Source of the DNA: an uncultured Bacteroidota bacterium
GTDB taxonomy: Bacteria; Bacteroidota; Bacteroidia; Chitinophagales; Chitinophagaceae
DNA length: 60,991 bases
Assembly: GCA_903881585.1 (NCBI GenBank)
Contig: CAIRTW010000273.1
Location: forward strand, 1 to 60,991
Direction: 5' to 3'
Shown here piece after piece: positions 41,804 to 51,285 of the stretch. The position numbers were made by a program, and so were the translations under genes. The notes below the pieces were generated by a model. That model was not told the origin of the DNA, searched no databases, and saw nothing but the letters and a program-made list of their open reading frames with translations. How positions within the stretch are numbered: position 1 is the first letter of the stretch; every line of letters starts with the position of its first letter.

Positions 41804-41986
41804 ATGTTGAACTGGAGAACCATGGTGGGGGTTATTTTGCTGGGTGTTGGCATCGTTGTCTTATACACGATCATGACTCATCATGTAAAGTCCAACCCGT
41901 TGGGCGCAGAGGCTGGCTGTGTCATTTGGATTGGTGTAGGTATATTCCTGATAGTAAAAGGCATGAACGGTAATAAGACAAGTTAA
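41804..41986 (+). CDS. Small two-helix membrane protein
   Basis: 60 residues from ATG 41804 (MLNWRTMVGVILLGVGIVVL), with a second hydrophobic segment AGCVIWIGVGIFLIVKGMNG. An upstream extension is open but lacks a good start. Family not recognised. It precedes dut by about 100 bp. Confidence 0.55.
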   Translation: MLNWRTMVGVILLGVGIVVLYTIMTHHVKSNPLGAEAGCVIWIGVGIFLIVKGMNGNKTS

Positions 41987-42072
41987 AAGCTATCTGCCAT
42001 GGCATAATTTTTCAAGAAATGAAAGTTTATTGCAAATTGTACTTTGTTCCGCAGCTTTAAGTCATCTTCACT

Positions 42073-42080
42073 TACCTTTG
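42073..42080 (+). promoter_or_regulatory. -7 promoter box of dut
   Basis: TACCTTTG matches TAnnTTTG exactly and lies 11 bp before the dut ATG. A TTTG at 42043-42046 is 26 bp upstream, longer than the usual 19-21 bp spacing. The leader would be only a few bases long. Confidence 0.5.
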
Positions 42081-42091
42081 CGCCCACAATA

Positions 42092-42529
42092 ATGACAAAA
42101 GTCCAGATCATAAATAAATCGCCGCACGAGCTGCCTGCTTACCAGACAGAGGGGGCAAGCGGAATGGATATCCGGGCGTGGCTGCCGCAAGCGGTTACCC
42201 TGCAGCCCATGGAGCGTAAGCTGATTCCAACAGGATTATATATTGCATTGCCCCGTGGCCTTGAAGCACAAATACGCCCGCGTAGTGGCCTGGCGATAAA
42301 AAAGGGCCTTACGCTTATCAATACTCCCGGCACAATAGACAGTGATTACCGTGGAGAGATAATGGTGCCGATGGTAAACCTTTCCGGCGAAGAACAACAT
42401 ATAGCAGACGGCGAGCGTATAGCACAAATGATTGTGGCTAAGTATGAAAAAGTGGAATGGGAAAATACGGAATTGCTGGAAGACACTGCCCGTGGTGCCG
42501 GTGGCTTCGGACATTCAGGAGCACATTGA
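42092..42529 (+). CDS. dut: dUTP diphosphatase
   Basis: Trimeric dUTPase, about 145 residues from ATG 42092; it hydrolyses dUTP to dUMP and pyrophosphate, keeping uracil out of DNA. The five motifs are present: [34 protein letters not shown] with the catalytic Asp and Tyr, [12 protein letters not shown], and the P-loop-like C-terminus [10 protein letters not shown]. The ORF upstream of this ATG is not conserved. It is followed by the nucleotidyltransferase gene after 81 bp. Confidence 0.96.
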   Translation: MTKVQIINKSPHELPAYQTEGASGMDIRAWLPQAVTLQPMERKLIPTGLYIALPRGLEAQIRPRSGLAIKKGLTLINTPGTIDSDYRGEIMVPMVNLSGEEQHIADGERIAQMIVAKYEKVEWENTELLEDTARGAGGFGHSGAH

Positions 42530-42610
42530 TTGTTTACAAGTAGTCGCGACGATCTACTAAAAACTATCTACTAACGACTAATACGATTGACTAACTAATA
42601 ATCACTCAAA

Positions 42611-43618
42611 ATGAACATTATTATTCCAATGGCAGGTATGGGCAAGCGTATGCGCCCGCACACATTAATGACGGCTAAGCCATTATTACCCATAGCAGGT
42701 AAGCCGGTGGTGCAGCGCCTTGTCGAAGACATATTGGCGACCTGCAACGAAAAAGTAGAAGAAATAGCATTTATCATAGGACCTTCTTTTGGTAAGGACG
42801 TAGAAAATCACCTATGCCAGGTAGCCGAAACGCTTGGTGCCAAAGGAAAGATCTGCTACCAGGAGCAGCCATTGGGTACAGCACACGCGATTCTGTGCGC
42901 AGGCGAGTTGCTCACCGGGAATGTTTTTATCGCTTTTGCAGATACGCTTTTCAAGGCCGCATTCAGCATAGACAAGGATAAGGACGCAATAGTATGGACA
43001 CAGAAAGTGGAAGACCCGCGCGCCTTTGGCGTGGTGAAGCTGAACGACAAGCAGGAAATAGAAGCCTTTGTAGAAAAACCACAGGACTTTGTATCCGACC
43101 TTGCCATCATAGGCGTTTACTACTTTAAAGACGGGGATAATCTGAAAAAAGAACTCCAGCGCCTTATTGATAACAACATAATGCTGAAGGGCGAATACCA
43201 GATCACAGATGCTATGGAGCATATGCTGAAAAATGGCCTGAAGTTCTATACCGGCCAGGTGGACGAGTGGCTGGACTGCGGTAATAAAGATGCATTTGTT
43301 TACACCAATCAGCGCATACTGGACATAAAAAACAACACTGAGAAACTGATTTCACCTACAGCCGTCATTGAGCAGTCTGTTATCATTCCTCCATGCTTCA
43401 TAGCCGATGGGGTTGTGGTGAAGAACTCCGTCATAGGTCCATACGTATCGCTGGAAAAAGGAGTGAGCATAGAAGACTCGCGTATCACAAACAGCATTAT
43501 TCAAAGTGATAGCGTTGTTAAAAATGCTTCCATCACCGCTTCAATGTTAGGGAAAAACGTAACTTACATAGAGAAGCCGAAGGAATTAAGTCTCGGCGAT
43601 TTCTCCACCCAACTATAA
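42611..43618 (+). CDS. Sugar-phosphate nucleotidyltransferase with beta-helix tail
   Basis: 335 residues. N-terminal Rossmann-like GT-A domain with the nucleotide motif IIPMAGMGKRMRPHT and catalytic KPLLPIAGKPVV, then QPLGTAHAI and FIAFADTLF with the metal-binding Asp. The C-terminal third is a hexapeptide repeat (SPTAVIEQSVIIPP, IADGVVVKNSVIGPYVSLE). Similar proteins make NDP-glucose or GDP-mannose; the exact sugar cannot be told. Its neighbours dut, TPR and DUF4292 are a common arrangement in Bacteroidota. Confidence 0.9.
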   Translation: MNIIIPMAGMGKRMRPHTLMTAKPLLPIAGKPVVQRLVEDILATCNEKVEEIAFIIGPSFGKDVENHLCQVAETLGAKGKICYQEQPLGTAHAILCAGELLTGNVFIAFADTLFKAAFSIDKDKDAIVWTQKVEDPRAFGVVKLNDKQEIEAFVEKPQDFVSDLAIIGVYYFKDGDNLKKELQRLIDNNIMLKGEYQITDAMEHMLKNGLKFYTGQVDEWLDCGNKDAFVYTNQRILDIKNNTEKLISPTAVIEQSVIIPPCFIADGVVVKNSVIGPYVSLEKGVSIEDSRITNSIIQSDSVVKNASITASMLGKNVTYIEKPKELSLGDFSTQL

Positions 43619-43682
43619 AAACGTTCACGTTGTTTGGGTTTGGAAGAGGATTGATTGGACTATAAGGTGTTAATCGTTTTGA

Positions 43683-45422
43683 ATGAAGTTACCTGTTTTT
43701 ACATACTTGTTTTTTGTGCTCTGCATTGGCGGCTTCATACCGCATGGCTATGCACAGAAAGAAAACCCCGATTCTGTTCTTAATGCAAATATGACGGCCC
43801 TCACCAAGCCGGATAATATTTACTTCGACGGCCTTAAAGCCAAAATGCAGAACGACCCCAAACAGGCGCTGGCGCTGTTTGAGCAGTTTGTTGCGCTTAG
43901 GCCGCAGGTTTCAGCTGGGTATTACGAACTGTCCAAACTATACTACAACGACAAAAAAGCAGACAAAGCCGAGGCGAATATCAAGAAAGCAATATCGATT
44001 GACCCGGGTAACAAGTGGTACAATGAACAATACGCCTCCATCCTCGCCGAAAACGGCAATTTCATTGCTGCTGCTGATATTATAGCTGCACTCTGTAAAT
44101 CGGAGCCGGATGATGAGGAATATCCCAAGATGGCAGCCGAATATTTCGAGCGGGCGAAGAAATATGACGAAGCGGTCAGATACCTGGATATGGCGCTACA
44201 GCACGATCCCGATGATGAGGAAATGCAATCACACAAAGTGCAGTTGTACCTGGAGTTGAATAACGCAGATAAAGCCGCAGAGGTGATCAGTCAACTGCTT
44301 GCCAAAGACCCTCACAACGGCCGGTACTACAAGTGGCTTGGCGATGTGTATGATATGAATAAAATGCCCAAAAAGGCCGCCGAGGTTTATGAAAGGGCTA
44401 CTAAAGCGCTGCCCGATGACCCGCAGGTGCAACTGGGCATAGCAGGCCACTACCTGAATTTGGGCGACACCGCCCGTTATGTAACCAGCATTGAAAAGGC
44501 TATTGTAAACGCCGATCTGGACGCTCAGTCGCAAATGGAACAGGTAGGGGTGTATATACAGACATTGCCAAATGACTCTGTAGTTCGTTCGCATGGTCTT
44601 AGTATGCTACAGCGCATTACCACACAGCATCCAAACGATCCGCAGGTGTTATCGGTTTACGGTGAGTTCCTTGATTGGAACGGTAAGCGCGACAGCGCAG
44701 TATTGGCATACAAAAAATCATTGGACATTAAGCCCGGTGATTTCGATACCTGGAAGAAATTGCTTGACGACTATACCGATAAACCAAGTGCAGATTCATT
44801 GGTAAAATATACGGAAAAAGCCATTCGCCTGTTTCCCAACCAGGCCATTGTAAGCTATTACAGCGCCATAGGGTACACTAACCGGAAGGATTATTCACGG
44901 GCAATTAAAGCAGTAAACCGGGCCATAGATATTCAGCCGGAAACTAACAAGGCTGCTATCGCTGATATGTATGCGTTGCTGGCAGACATTTATCATACCA
45001 CAAAGCAGGACGACCTTTCAGATAATGCTTTTGAAAAAGGGCTCAGCATCGATCCTACTAATTCAGGTATTCTGAATAACTATAGTTATTATCTCTCTGA
45101 GCGCGGTACGAAGCTAGATGAGGCTGAGAAATTGTCGAAAAGGTCCTTGGATGTACGTCCTGCGGAGCCTACCTATCTCGATACCTACGGCTGGATACTG
45201 TATAAGAAAGGTAATTACGACAAGGCAAAAGCATTTGTACAGAAAGCAATAGACCTTGCAGGCCCTAATGCCGATGCGACACTTTACGATCACCTGGGAG
45301 ATATTTATTTCAAACTGAACAATAAGGACAAAGCGGCGGAATACTGGAAAAAATCGAAAGAGAAAGGAGGGGACGATCCGCAGCTGGATAAAAAAATAAG
45401 CGAAGGGAAATTGTATGAATAG
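43683..45422 (+). CDS. Periplasmic TPR-repeat protein
   Basis: 579 residues with a signal peptide (PVFTYLFFVLCIGGFIPHGYAQ) and about ten TPR units (AGYYELSKLYYNDKKADKAE, AAEVYERATKALPDDPQVQL, YGWILYKKGNYDKAKAFVQK). Likely periplasmic scaffold. Its 3' end overlaps the DUF4292 gene by 8 bp, so the two are co-translated and may act together in the envelope. Confidence 0.9.
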   Translation: MKLPVFTYLFFVLCIGGFIPHGYAQKENPDSVLNANMTALTKPDNIYFDGLKAKMQNDPKQALALFEQFVALRPQVSAGYYELSKLYYNDKKADKAEANIKKAISIDPGNKWYNEQYASILAENGNFIAAADIIAALCKSEPDDEEYPKMAAEYFERAKKYDEAVRYLDMALQHDPDDEEMQSHKVQLYLELNNADKAAEVISQLLAKDPHNGRYYKWLGDVYDMNKMPKKAAEVYERATKALPDDPQVQLGIAGHYLNLGDTARYVTSIEKAIVNADLDAQSQMEQVGVYIQTLPNDSVVRSHGLSMLQRITTQHPNDPQVLSVYGEFLDWNGKRDSAVLAYKKSLDIKPGDFDTWKKLLDDYTDKPSADSLVKYTEKAIRLFPNQAIVSYYSAIGYTNRKDYSRAIKAVNRAIDIQPETNKAAIADMYALLADIYHTTKQDDLSDNAFEKGLSIDPTNSGILNNYSYYLSERGTKLDEAEKLSKRSLDVRPAEPTYLDTYGWILYKKGNYDKAKAFVQKAIDLAGPNADATLYDHLGDIYFKLNNKDKAAEYWKKSKEKGGDDPQLDKKISEGKLYE

Positions 45423-46305
45423 GACTATTGCAGGAGTTATATTGTTGTTTATTAGCAGTGGCCTTTCATCCTGCTCCTTTCATTGGCATGCCACGGGTAA
45501 GAACGCAAAAAATCACGACAAAGTTGCAACCGATACCAGCCAGACAGCTTTGGCACCCGCAGCAATTGCTCTGCCCGCCAAAGATACTGCCATGACAAAG
45601 GTTGCAGCAGTCGCTGCACCCGGTGCGTCCGGCCCTGAAAAGCAATTGATAGATCAGCTCACTCCCTTACTGAATGCCCGCATCGATTACAGAACATTCT
45701 CTGGGAAAGCAAAAGTTCATTTCAGTGGCCCCGATAATGACATACAATTCACAGCTCATTTCCGCATCCGCAAAGACAGTGTGATCTGGGTGAATGTAAC
45801 CTTCGATGCGTTCCCCGTAGCCAGGTTATTCATTACCAGGGATAGTTTCTTCCTGCTGAACACCAAAGACCAGGAAATAACCAGAATACCGCTAAGCCAG
45901 GCCGCCAAAATATTGCCAACTAAGGTTGACTTTACATCACTGCAAAACCTTGTAACCGGCGAGCCTTTACGAAAGGGTACAATAACCAGCGCATCGACCA
46001 GTGGCGATTCAATAGCAATAGACGTTGAAGACAGCAGTTACCTGCAGCACATTACCTTCAACAAAGCCGACAGCACCATACGCACCGGCCTGCTGCGCAC
46101 CCGCGACGCTAAAGGCCCACAGGCGGCAACCACCTACAGCAGTTATGAAATGATCAACAACCGGAAAATATCAACCTACCGCTCACTTAATGTGCAGAAA
46201 GGGACCGAGACATACATACTGGACATGAACTTCACAAAGACCGATTTTGACGAAGAGCTAACTTTCCCTTTTTCCATACCCAGCACTTATACCGAGAAGC
46301 GATAA
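45415..46305 (+). CDS. DUF4292 lipoprotein
   Basis: 296 residues. The N-terminus ends in a lipobox (LLFISSGLSSC), so it is predicted to be lipid-anchored. After a linker rich in Ala, Pro and Thr, the DUF4292 domain (IDYRTFSGKAKVHFSG, SVIWVNVTFDAFPVARLFIT) resembles the LolA/LolB-like lipoprotein-carrier fold. A role in outer-membrane lipid or lipoprotein handling is plausible. In related genomes a peptidase M23 gene often follows; here a terminator and repeat follow. Confidence 0.88.
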   Translation: MNRTIAGVILLFISSGLSSCSFHWHATGKNAKNHDKVATDTSQTALAPAAIALPAKDTAMTKVAAVAAPGASGPEKQLIDQLTPLLNARIDYRTFSGKAKVHFSGPDNDIQFTAHFRIRKDSVIWVNVTFDAFPVARLFITRDSFFLLNTKDQEITRIPLSQAAKILPTKVDFTSLQNLVTGEPLRKGTITSASTSGDSIAIDVEDSSYLQHITFNKADSTIRTGLLRTRDAKGPQAATTYSSYEMINNRKISTYRSLNVQKGTETYILDMNFTKTDFDEELTFPFSIPSTYTEKR

Positions 46306-46322
46306 AAGAGGTACTGTGCTCG

Positions 46323-46353
46323 GATTTGCCAACTTTAAAAAAGTTGGCAAATC
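46323..46353. terminator. Bidirectional hairpin between convergent genes
   Basis: GATTTGCCAACTTT at 46323-46336 and AAAGTTGGCAAATC at 46340-46353, with loop AAA. It matches the hairpin at 10289-10321 except for a T-A pair changed to C-G on both arms, which supports a conserved stem. The gap to 46437 holds nothing else. Confidence 0.75.
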
Positions 46354-46437
46354 TATGTTACGAAAAACCAACAACATACAAAGACCCCCGCAGAAATCAT
46401 ACCATTTAGACAACTAACATTTGCTTCAAAAACCCAC

Positions 46438-46549
46438 ACTCGCGCTTTGCGGTCTTAAAAACAAAATAAGTGGGCTGCGCCTTTGCGTCTTTGCGAGAGA
46501 TTTTTTGCGAAATACCTTCGCATGATTTAGCTGTCCAATTGGTATCACT
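46438..46549. repeat. Interspersed repeat (TTTGCGTCTTTGCGAGA family), copy 2
   Basis: Nearly identical to 29706-29819 over its whole length, from ACTCGCGCTTTGCGGTCTT to CCAATTGGTATCACT. It overlaps the last bases of the GNAT/FemAB-like gene and supplies its TGA stop codon at 46545-46547. Confidence 0.85.
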
Positions 46550-47777
46550 TCAGCGGGTTCCGCAGTTTCCACTTCCCGTCTTCCATGGCAGTGAAGTAGT
46601 TTGCGAACCAGTTGACCACTGCGGCGGGCACATTCATCGCTTTGAAGAAATAGTTTATTTCAACCGGTTTGGCGCCAAGGCTGGCTTTTGAGTCAAAAGA
46701 GGTTCTGCCTAGTTTCAGCTCACTCTTGTTCAGCAGCATTGTCCGCTCCAGCCCGGAAAATAAGATGTTGAAATACAATTGGTATTCATCATTAACCTCG
46801 TAATCCAACCCCACATAATATATCTCGTAGGCATCGGGTGTAACGAACGCGGTGTAAAAAGCCACAAGCTTTTTGTTATGGTAAAATCCAAAGACTTCAA
46901 AGCTGTCGTTATACAGCGTTTTCAGTTTTGTAAAATGCTCTTCGCCCAGTTGTGTTAGCGCGAACGATTGGCGTTCCACCACATTCTTATATAGGGTGTT
47001 CATTTGCCGCTGGCTTGCAGCAATATCCTTACTCCCAAGCTCCTGTACAGTAAGCTTGTCACGTAGTGCCAGTATTTTGTTAGCCCGTGTTTTATATTTC
47101 CGGCTAAGTGCAGCTGTATAGCCCGTGAGTGAGCCCCATTCGGGGTTTATGGTAAGGTTCATGGCGCTATCTGTGATAGGCGCATAGTACCCCATACCGG
47201 CAAGCCACTTCGCGCCATGGGCGGAAAGTGGAATATCTTTTAATACCAAGGCGGTAACTCGCTCATCACGGGCAATTTTTTCTGCGGCGGCCGCTATCAG
47301 TTCCGCGGCTTCTGTGTCGTTAATGACTGATTTATCATAGCTGTAACAGGGTGTTTCATTGCGTAGCGCATTTCCCGAAATAAGCGCTTTTACTTTCTTC
47401 AGGTCCAGGAAAAAGCGAATGATACCCTTAATGAACGTTCTATTGTTTTTTAGATTAAAATTCTTAGATGTGGTGGTAAACAGCTGGAAATATGCAAAAA
47501 GAATAGGGGCTTTATTTTTGTGAAAAACCACATACCTGAAATCTATGCCAGGCAACGATTGTTCCATAGCCAGCAGGTAATCGTAAGATAATTCAATTGT
47601 TGAGCTATTTATCTGGCCAAGCTCCTTTTCTATGCTTGCAATGTCTTTGCTGATACTATATCCCGGTAATTCCTTGCTTTTGACACGGCTGGTAAACAGT
47701 TTCTTAATACATGAAGTGATGAGACAATCGTCATAGGTATTGCCAACTGGTAGTGCAGCAGTATTGGAACTGTTCAT
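46545..47777 (-). CDS. FemAB/GNAT-like acyltransferase
   Basis: 410 residues from ATG 47777. An open N-terminal extension to 48059 overlaps maeB and is unlikely to be used. The C-terminal half has a GNAT-like pattern as in FemAB or BioF2 proteins: GSLTGYTAALSRKYKTRANK, EVFGFYHNKKLVAFYTAFV, YEIYYVGLDYEVNDEYQLYF and KLGRTSFDSKASLGAKP. Such proteins aminoacylate cell-wall or lipid precursors; the substrate is unknown. On the minus strand, TATTTTTG at 47799-47792 fits a -7 box just upstream. The stop codon lies in the repeat at 46438-46549. Confidence 0.72.
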   Translation of the reverse strand: MNSSNTAALPVGNTYDDCLITSCIKKLFTSRVKSKELPGYSISKDIASIEKELGQINSSTIELSYDYLLAMEQSLPGIDFRYVVFHKNKAPILFAYFQLFTTTSKNFNLKNNRTFIKGIIRFFLDLKKVKALISGNALRNETPCYSYDKSVINDTEAAELIAAAAEKIARDERVTALVLKDIPLSAHGAKWLAGMGYYAPITDSAMNLTINPEWGSLTGYTAALSRKYKTRANKILALRDKLTVQELGSKDIAASQRQMNTLYKNVVERQSFALTQLGEEHFTKLKTLYNDSFEVFGFYHNKKLVAFYTAFVTPDAYEIYYVGLDYEVNDEYQLYFNILFSGLERTMLLNKSELKLGRTSFDSKASLGAKPVEINYFFKAMNVPAAVVNWFANYFTAMEDGKWKLRNPLK

Positions 47778-47903
47778 TAGCTTATTTTGATCAAAAATAA
47801 CGGAAATTACTTTTATGCCGGTTATAGCGATATAAGGTGAATGTTCGCATGATACACTTTCTGCCCTTATTCGTACCTTAGGCAGTTCAAAGCAATACAC
47901 ACT

Positions 47904-50174
47904 ATGGCGCAATTGATAAGGAAGGAAGATGCACTCGAATATCATGAGAAGGGAAGGCCGGGGAAGATAGAGGTGGTTCCTACCAAAGAGACCAAGACGC
48001 AGCGCGACCTGGCGTTGGCATATTCTCCCGGAGTTGCCGAGCCATGTATGGAGATACACGCTAACCCGGAAGACGTATATCGCTATACCGCCAAAGGTAA
48101 CCTTGTAGCTGTTATCAGCAATGGTACTGCCGTACTGGGCCTTGGCGATATAGGGCCGCTGGCATCCAAGCCGGTGATGGAAGGCAAGGGATTGCTGTTC
48201 AAAATATACGCTGATATAGATGTCTTTGATATAGAGCTGAATGTAAGGGACATAGACGATTTTGTAAAAGTGGTAAAGGCTTTGGAACCAACTTTTGGAG
48301 GCATAAACCTGGAAGACATTAAAGCGCCGGAATGCTTCGAAATAGAAACAAGACTAAAGAAAGAACTGAGCATACCCATCATGCACGATGACCAGCATGG
48401 CACAGCTATCATTAGCGGCGCGGCGTTGCTCAACGCCATAGAGATAGTGAATAAAAAGCTCGCCGATGTGAAAATAGTGATCAGCGGGGCAGGGGCTTCA
48501 GCAATATCGTGTTGCAAAATTTACCTTGCGCTCGGTGCCAAAGTGGAGAACATGTATATGTTCGACAGCAAGGGCCTGATAACCAAGAGCCGCACCGACC
48601 TGGACCAGTACAAGCAGCAATTCGCACACGATGCACCATCAATGGACCTACAGGAAGCAATGAAGGATGCAGATGTGTTTATCGGCCTCTCTAAAAAGAA
48701 CCTGGTAACCCAGGATATGGTGAGGTCTATGGCAGAAAAGCCTATCGTTTTTGCACTTGCTAACCCAGACCCCGAGATTACCTATGAAGATGCCATCGCC
48801 GCTCGTCCGGATGTGATCATGGCCACCGGTCGCAGCGATTACCCCAACCAGGTAAATAATGTATTGGGCTTTCCATATATCTTCAGGGGGGCGCTGGATG
48901 TGCGCGCCGGCAGCATAAATGAAGAAATGAAACTGGCCGCTGTAAAGGCGCTTGCCGCCCTTGCCAAGGAACCTGTGCCGGATATTGTAAATGTGGCTTA
49001 CAACAACACTACGCTTGTGTATGGCCCCACTTATATTATCCCCAAGCCCATGGACCCGCGGCTGCTGGTGCGGGTTTCCACTGCTGTGGCGCAGGCCGCT
49101 ATGGACAGTGGCGTGGCAAGAAAACCAATTGCCGACTGGAACGAATATGAAGCCGAGCTGAACCGCCGCCTGGGTTCTGACGATAACCTGCTGAAATTTA
49201 TAATCAATAAAGCAAAGCAAAACCCGAAGCGTGTGGTGTTTGCCGAAGCTGAGAATATTAAGATACTGAAGGCCGCACAGATAGCCAAGGACGATGGGAT
49301 AGCTATTCCCATATTGCTTGGAAACAGGGAGCGGCTAAACGCAATGATCGCAGAAAATGGCCTGCACCTGGATGGGGTGGAGATCATTGATCCGCAAAGC
49401 GATAGTACTGAAGCGAAGCGCTGTGAATATGGCGCGGCATTTTTTGAAAAACGTAAACGCCGTGGCTACAACCAATATGAAGCCAAAAAAGCGATGCGCA
49501 GCAAAACGTACTATGGCTGCATGATGGTGGACAATGGCGAAGCAGATGCAGTGATCTCCGGCCTCACGCGCAAGTACCCGGATACCATAAGGCCTGCGCT
49601 GGAAATTATTGGCATGAGCCCCGGTACCAAGCGGGTGGCCGGCATGTACATCATGCTCACCAAAAAAGGCCCCCTTTTCTTTGCCGACACAACACTGAAT
49701 TTTAACCCTACTGAAGATGAACTGATAGACATAACACTTCTTACAGCCAATGTGGTCAGCAACTTCAACATAAAGCCACGTATAGCCATGCTGTCTTATT
49801 CCAATTTTGGCAGCAATATGTCGCCGGAGGCCAGCCTGGTGCGCAATGCCGTAACCCGTATCAAGGAATCACATCCCGACATGGTGATAGATGGCGAGAT
49901 GCAGCCGGGTGTTGCTTTTAATAAAGAACTGCTGCAGGAAAACTATCCGTTCTCTGACCTCGTGAACGAATCACCAAACGTGCTGATATTTCCAAACCTG
50001 GCCGCAGGTAACATAGCCTACCATCTGCTACAGGAAGTAGGTGGCGCCGAAGCTGTAGGGCCAATATTGCTGGGCCTTAGAAAGCCGGTGTATGTATTAC
50101 AACTGGGTAGCACCGTACGGCAGATCGTGAATATCATTGCCCTGTCCGTAGTGGAAACGCAGGTGAAGGGGTAG
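47904..50174 (+). CDS. maeB: NADP-dependent malic enzyme with phosphotransacetylase-like C-terminus
   Basis: 756 residues, the size of MaeB. Residues 1-430 are the malic enzyme part: [54 protein letters not shown] with metal-binding Asp residues, and a Rossmann motif [19 protein letters not shown]. Residues 430-756 resemble phosphate acetyltransferase ([46 protein letters not shown]), which in MaeB is regulatory rather than catalytic. It makes pyruvate and NADPH from malate. Divergent from the GNAT-like gene. Confidence 0.97.
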   Translation: MAQLIRKEDALEYHEKGRPGKIEVVPTKETKTQRDLALAYSPGVAEPCMEIHANPEDVYRYTAKGNLVAVISNGTAVLGLGDIGPLASKPVMEGKGLLFKIYADIDVFDIELNVRDIDDFVKVVKALEPTFGGINLEDIKAPECFEIETRLKKELSIPIMHDDQHGTAIISGAALLNAIEIVNKKLADVKIVISGAGASAISCCKIYLALGAKVENMYMFDSKGLITKSRTDLDQYKQQFAHDAPSMDLQEAMKDADVFIGLSKKNLVTQDMVRSMAEKPIVFALANPDPEITYEDAIAARPDVIMATGRSDYPNQVNNVLGFPYIFRGALDVRAGSINEEMKLAAVKALAALAKEPVPDIVNVAYNNTTLVYGPTYIIPKPMDPRLLVRVSTAVAQAAMDSGVARKPIADWNEYEAELNRRLGSDDNLLKFIINKAKQNPKRVVFAEAENIKILKAAQIAKDDGIAIPILLGNRERLNAMIAENGLHLDGVEIIDPQSDSTEAKRCEYGAAFFEKRKRRGYNQYEAKKAMRSKTYYGCMMVDNGEADAVISGLTRKYPDTIRPALEIIGMSPGTKRVAGMYIMLTKKGPLFFADTTLNFNPTEDELIDITLLTANVVSNFNIKPRIAMLSYSNFGSNMSPEASLVRNAVTRIKESHPDMVIDGEMQPGVAFNKELLQENYPFSDLVNESPNVLIFPNLAAGNIAYHLLQEVGGAEAVGPILLGLRKPVYVLQLGSTVRQIVNIIALSVVETQVKG

Positions 50175-50185
50175 GCCGTATCAGG

Positions 50186-50246
50186 CGTTGCACTGCAACG
50201 TCTAACATAGAACACAAGTAGAGACGTTGCACTGCAAAGTCTCTAC
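50186..50246. repeat. REP palindromes 5' of the transposase gene
   Basis: Two copies: a short core CGTTGCACTGCAACG at 50186-50200, and a longer one at 50218-50246 beginning GTAGAGACGTTGCA and ending CTCTAC with one mismatch. They lie between maeB and the transposase gene, 18 bp before its ATG. Confidence 0.85.
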
Positions 50247-50263
50247 TTGAAAAACAAAAAAGC

Positions 50264-51004
50264 ATGTCACTATTCAAACATCAGTATAGGATCGAATCCG
50301 CCCGTTTGCAAAATTGGGATTACAGATGGAATGCTGCCTATTTCATCACTATATGCACATTGAATAAAGAACATTTCTTTGGGGAAATTGTTCCTGTCAA
50401 ATCACTGCGCCGAACAGGTGCCGCTCATCCCGAGGGAGACGTTGCAGTGCAACGTCTCTACGTAAATCCAAATGTGGGTGAAGAATACAAAATGAAACTT
50501 TCCGGAATAGGGGAAATAGCCTGGGATTGTTGGATAAAAATACCAACTCATTTTCCTTTTACAATATTAGATGCATTTACCGTAATGCCCAATCATATAC
50601 ACGGCATTCTCATCATTAACAATTCAGTGGTAGAGACGTTGCACCGCAACGTCTCCAATGCACAACCGAGTTCTCCCGACGAGCAATGCAATGAGTCCGA
50701 TTCCCGGCAGAGCATTATTGCAAAGTCAGATATTCCAACTAGATCAGCTGATAAAAGTAATCAGGAAACCAGGGTTAAAAATGAAGTAATGGCAGCAATG
50801 TCACCTAAGAAAGGGTCCCTTTCTGCTATAATGCGTTCTTATAAGTCCGCCGTAACAAAACAGGCCCATTTTATCAACCCTGGATTTGGATGGCAGGAAC
50901 GTTTTCATGATCATATAATAAGGACAGAAGAAGAGTTTAAGAAAATTCAAAATTACATTATCACCAATGCACAAAACTGGAAAGAGGATATGTTAAATAG
51001 TTAA
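50264..51004 (+). CDS. REP-associated tyrosine transposase (RAYT, Y1 family)
   Basis: 246 residues. Single-strand DNA transposase of the IS200-like Y1 superfamily that is domesticated with REP palindromes. The HUH motif is FTVMPNHIHGILII, and the catalytic Tyr is in KKIQNYIITNAQNW; other family marks are DYRWNAAYFITICTLNKEHF and GFGWQERFHDHII. In the coding frame lie two REP palindromes: 50436-50458, read as GDVAVQRLY, and 50633-50655, read as VETLHRNVS. Both sit in surface-loop positions of the fold and keep the frame. The flanks hold two copies upstream and a four-copy array downstream. The gene appears complete and possibly active. Confidence 0.92.
   Translation: MSLFKHQYRIESARLQNWDYRWNAAYFITICTLNKEHFFGEIVPVKSLRRTGAAHPEGDVAVQRLYVNPNVGEEYKMKLSGIGEIAWDCWIKIPTHFPFTILDAFTVMPNHIHGILIINNSVVETLHRNVSNAQPSSPDEQCNESDSRQSIIAKSDIPTRSADKSNQETRVKNEVMAAMSPKKGSLSAIMRSYKSAVTKQAHFINPGFGWQERFHDHIIRTEEEFKKIQNYIITNAQNWKEDMLNS
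50436..50458. repeat. REP palindrome inside the transposase gene, first copy
   Basis: GAGACGTTGCA, central G, TGCAACGTCTC: a perfect match to the palindrome consensus within the coding frame. Confidence 0.9.
50633..50655. repeat. REP palindrome inside the transposase gene, second copy
   Basis: GAGACGTTGC, then ACC, then GCAACGTCTC, in frame, just after the HUH motif region. Confidence 0.9.
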
Positions 51005-51040
51005 TAGCCTCGGATGCCAGGAATTATTATGCGAGGTTTA

Positions 51041-51230
51041 GTAGAGACGTTGCAGTGCAACGTCTCTTACACGATACATAAATACAAAGCGCCAGTAGAG
51101 ATATTGCACTGCAACGTCTCTTACACTATACATAAATACAAAGCACCAGTAGAGACTTTGCATTGCAACGTCTTATACACGATAAATAATACAAAACACC
51201 CGTAGAGACGTTGCACTGCAACGTCTAACG
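51041..51230. repeat. Tandem array of four REP palindromes, period 54 bp
   Basis: Copies start at 51041, 51095, 51149 and 51202. Each begins GTAGAGACGTTGCA (copy 2 has GAGATATTGCA, copy 3 GAGACTTTGCA) and is followed by a related spacer such as ACGATACATAAATACAAAGC. Palindrome plus spacer is the repeat unit, 54, 54 and 53 bp. The array runs from 37 bp after the transposase stop codon to 55 bp before the DUF1275 gene. Confidence 0.92.
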
Positions 51231-51285
51231 CATGATACAGAGCATTCAGCGGTGAAACACAAATCCGATCTAATCCAATCAAACT

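Noticed and set aside
47778-48059. N-terminal extension of the FemAB-like gene
   Set aside because: It overlaps the start of maeB in antisense and is not protein-like; ATG 47777 follows a promoter-like box.
51014-51205. A 63-codon frame with repeats of VETLxCNVSYTIHKYKAP
   Set aside because: It is simply the translation of the tandem REP array.
51041-51230. CRISPR array
   Set aside because: Repeats are full palindromes with similar, not unique, spacers and there are no cas genes; the transposase next to it explains them as REPs.
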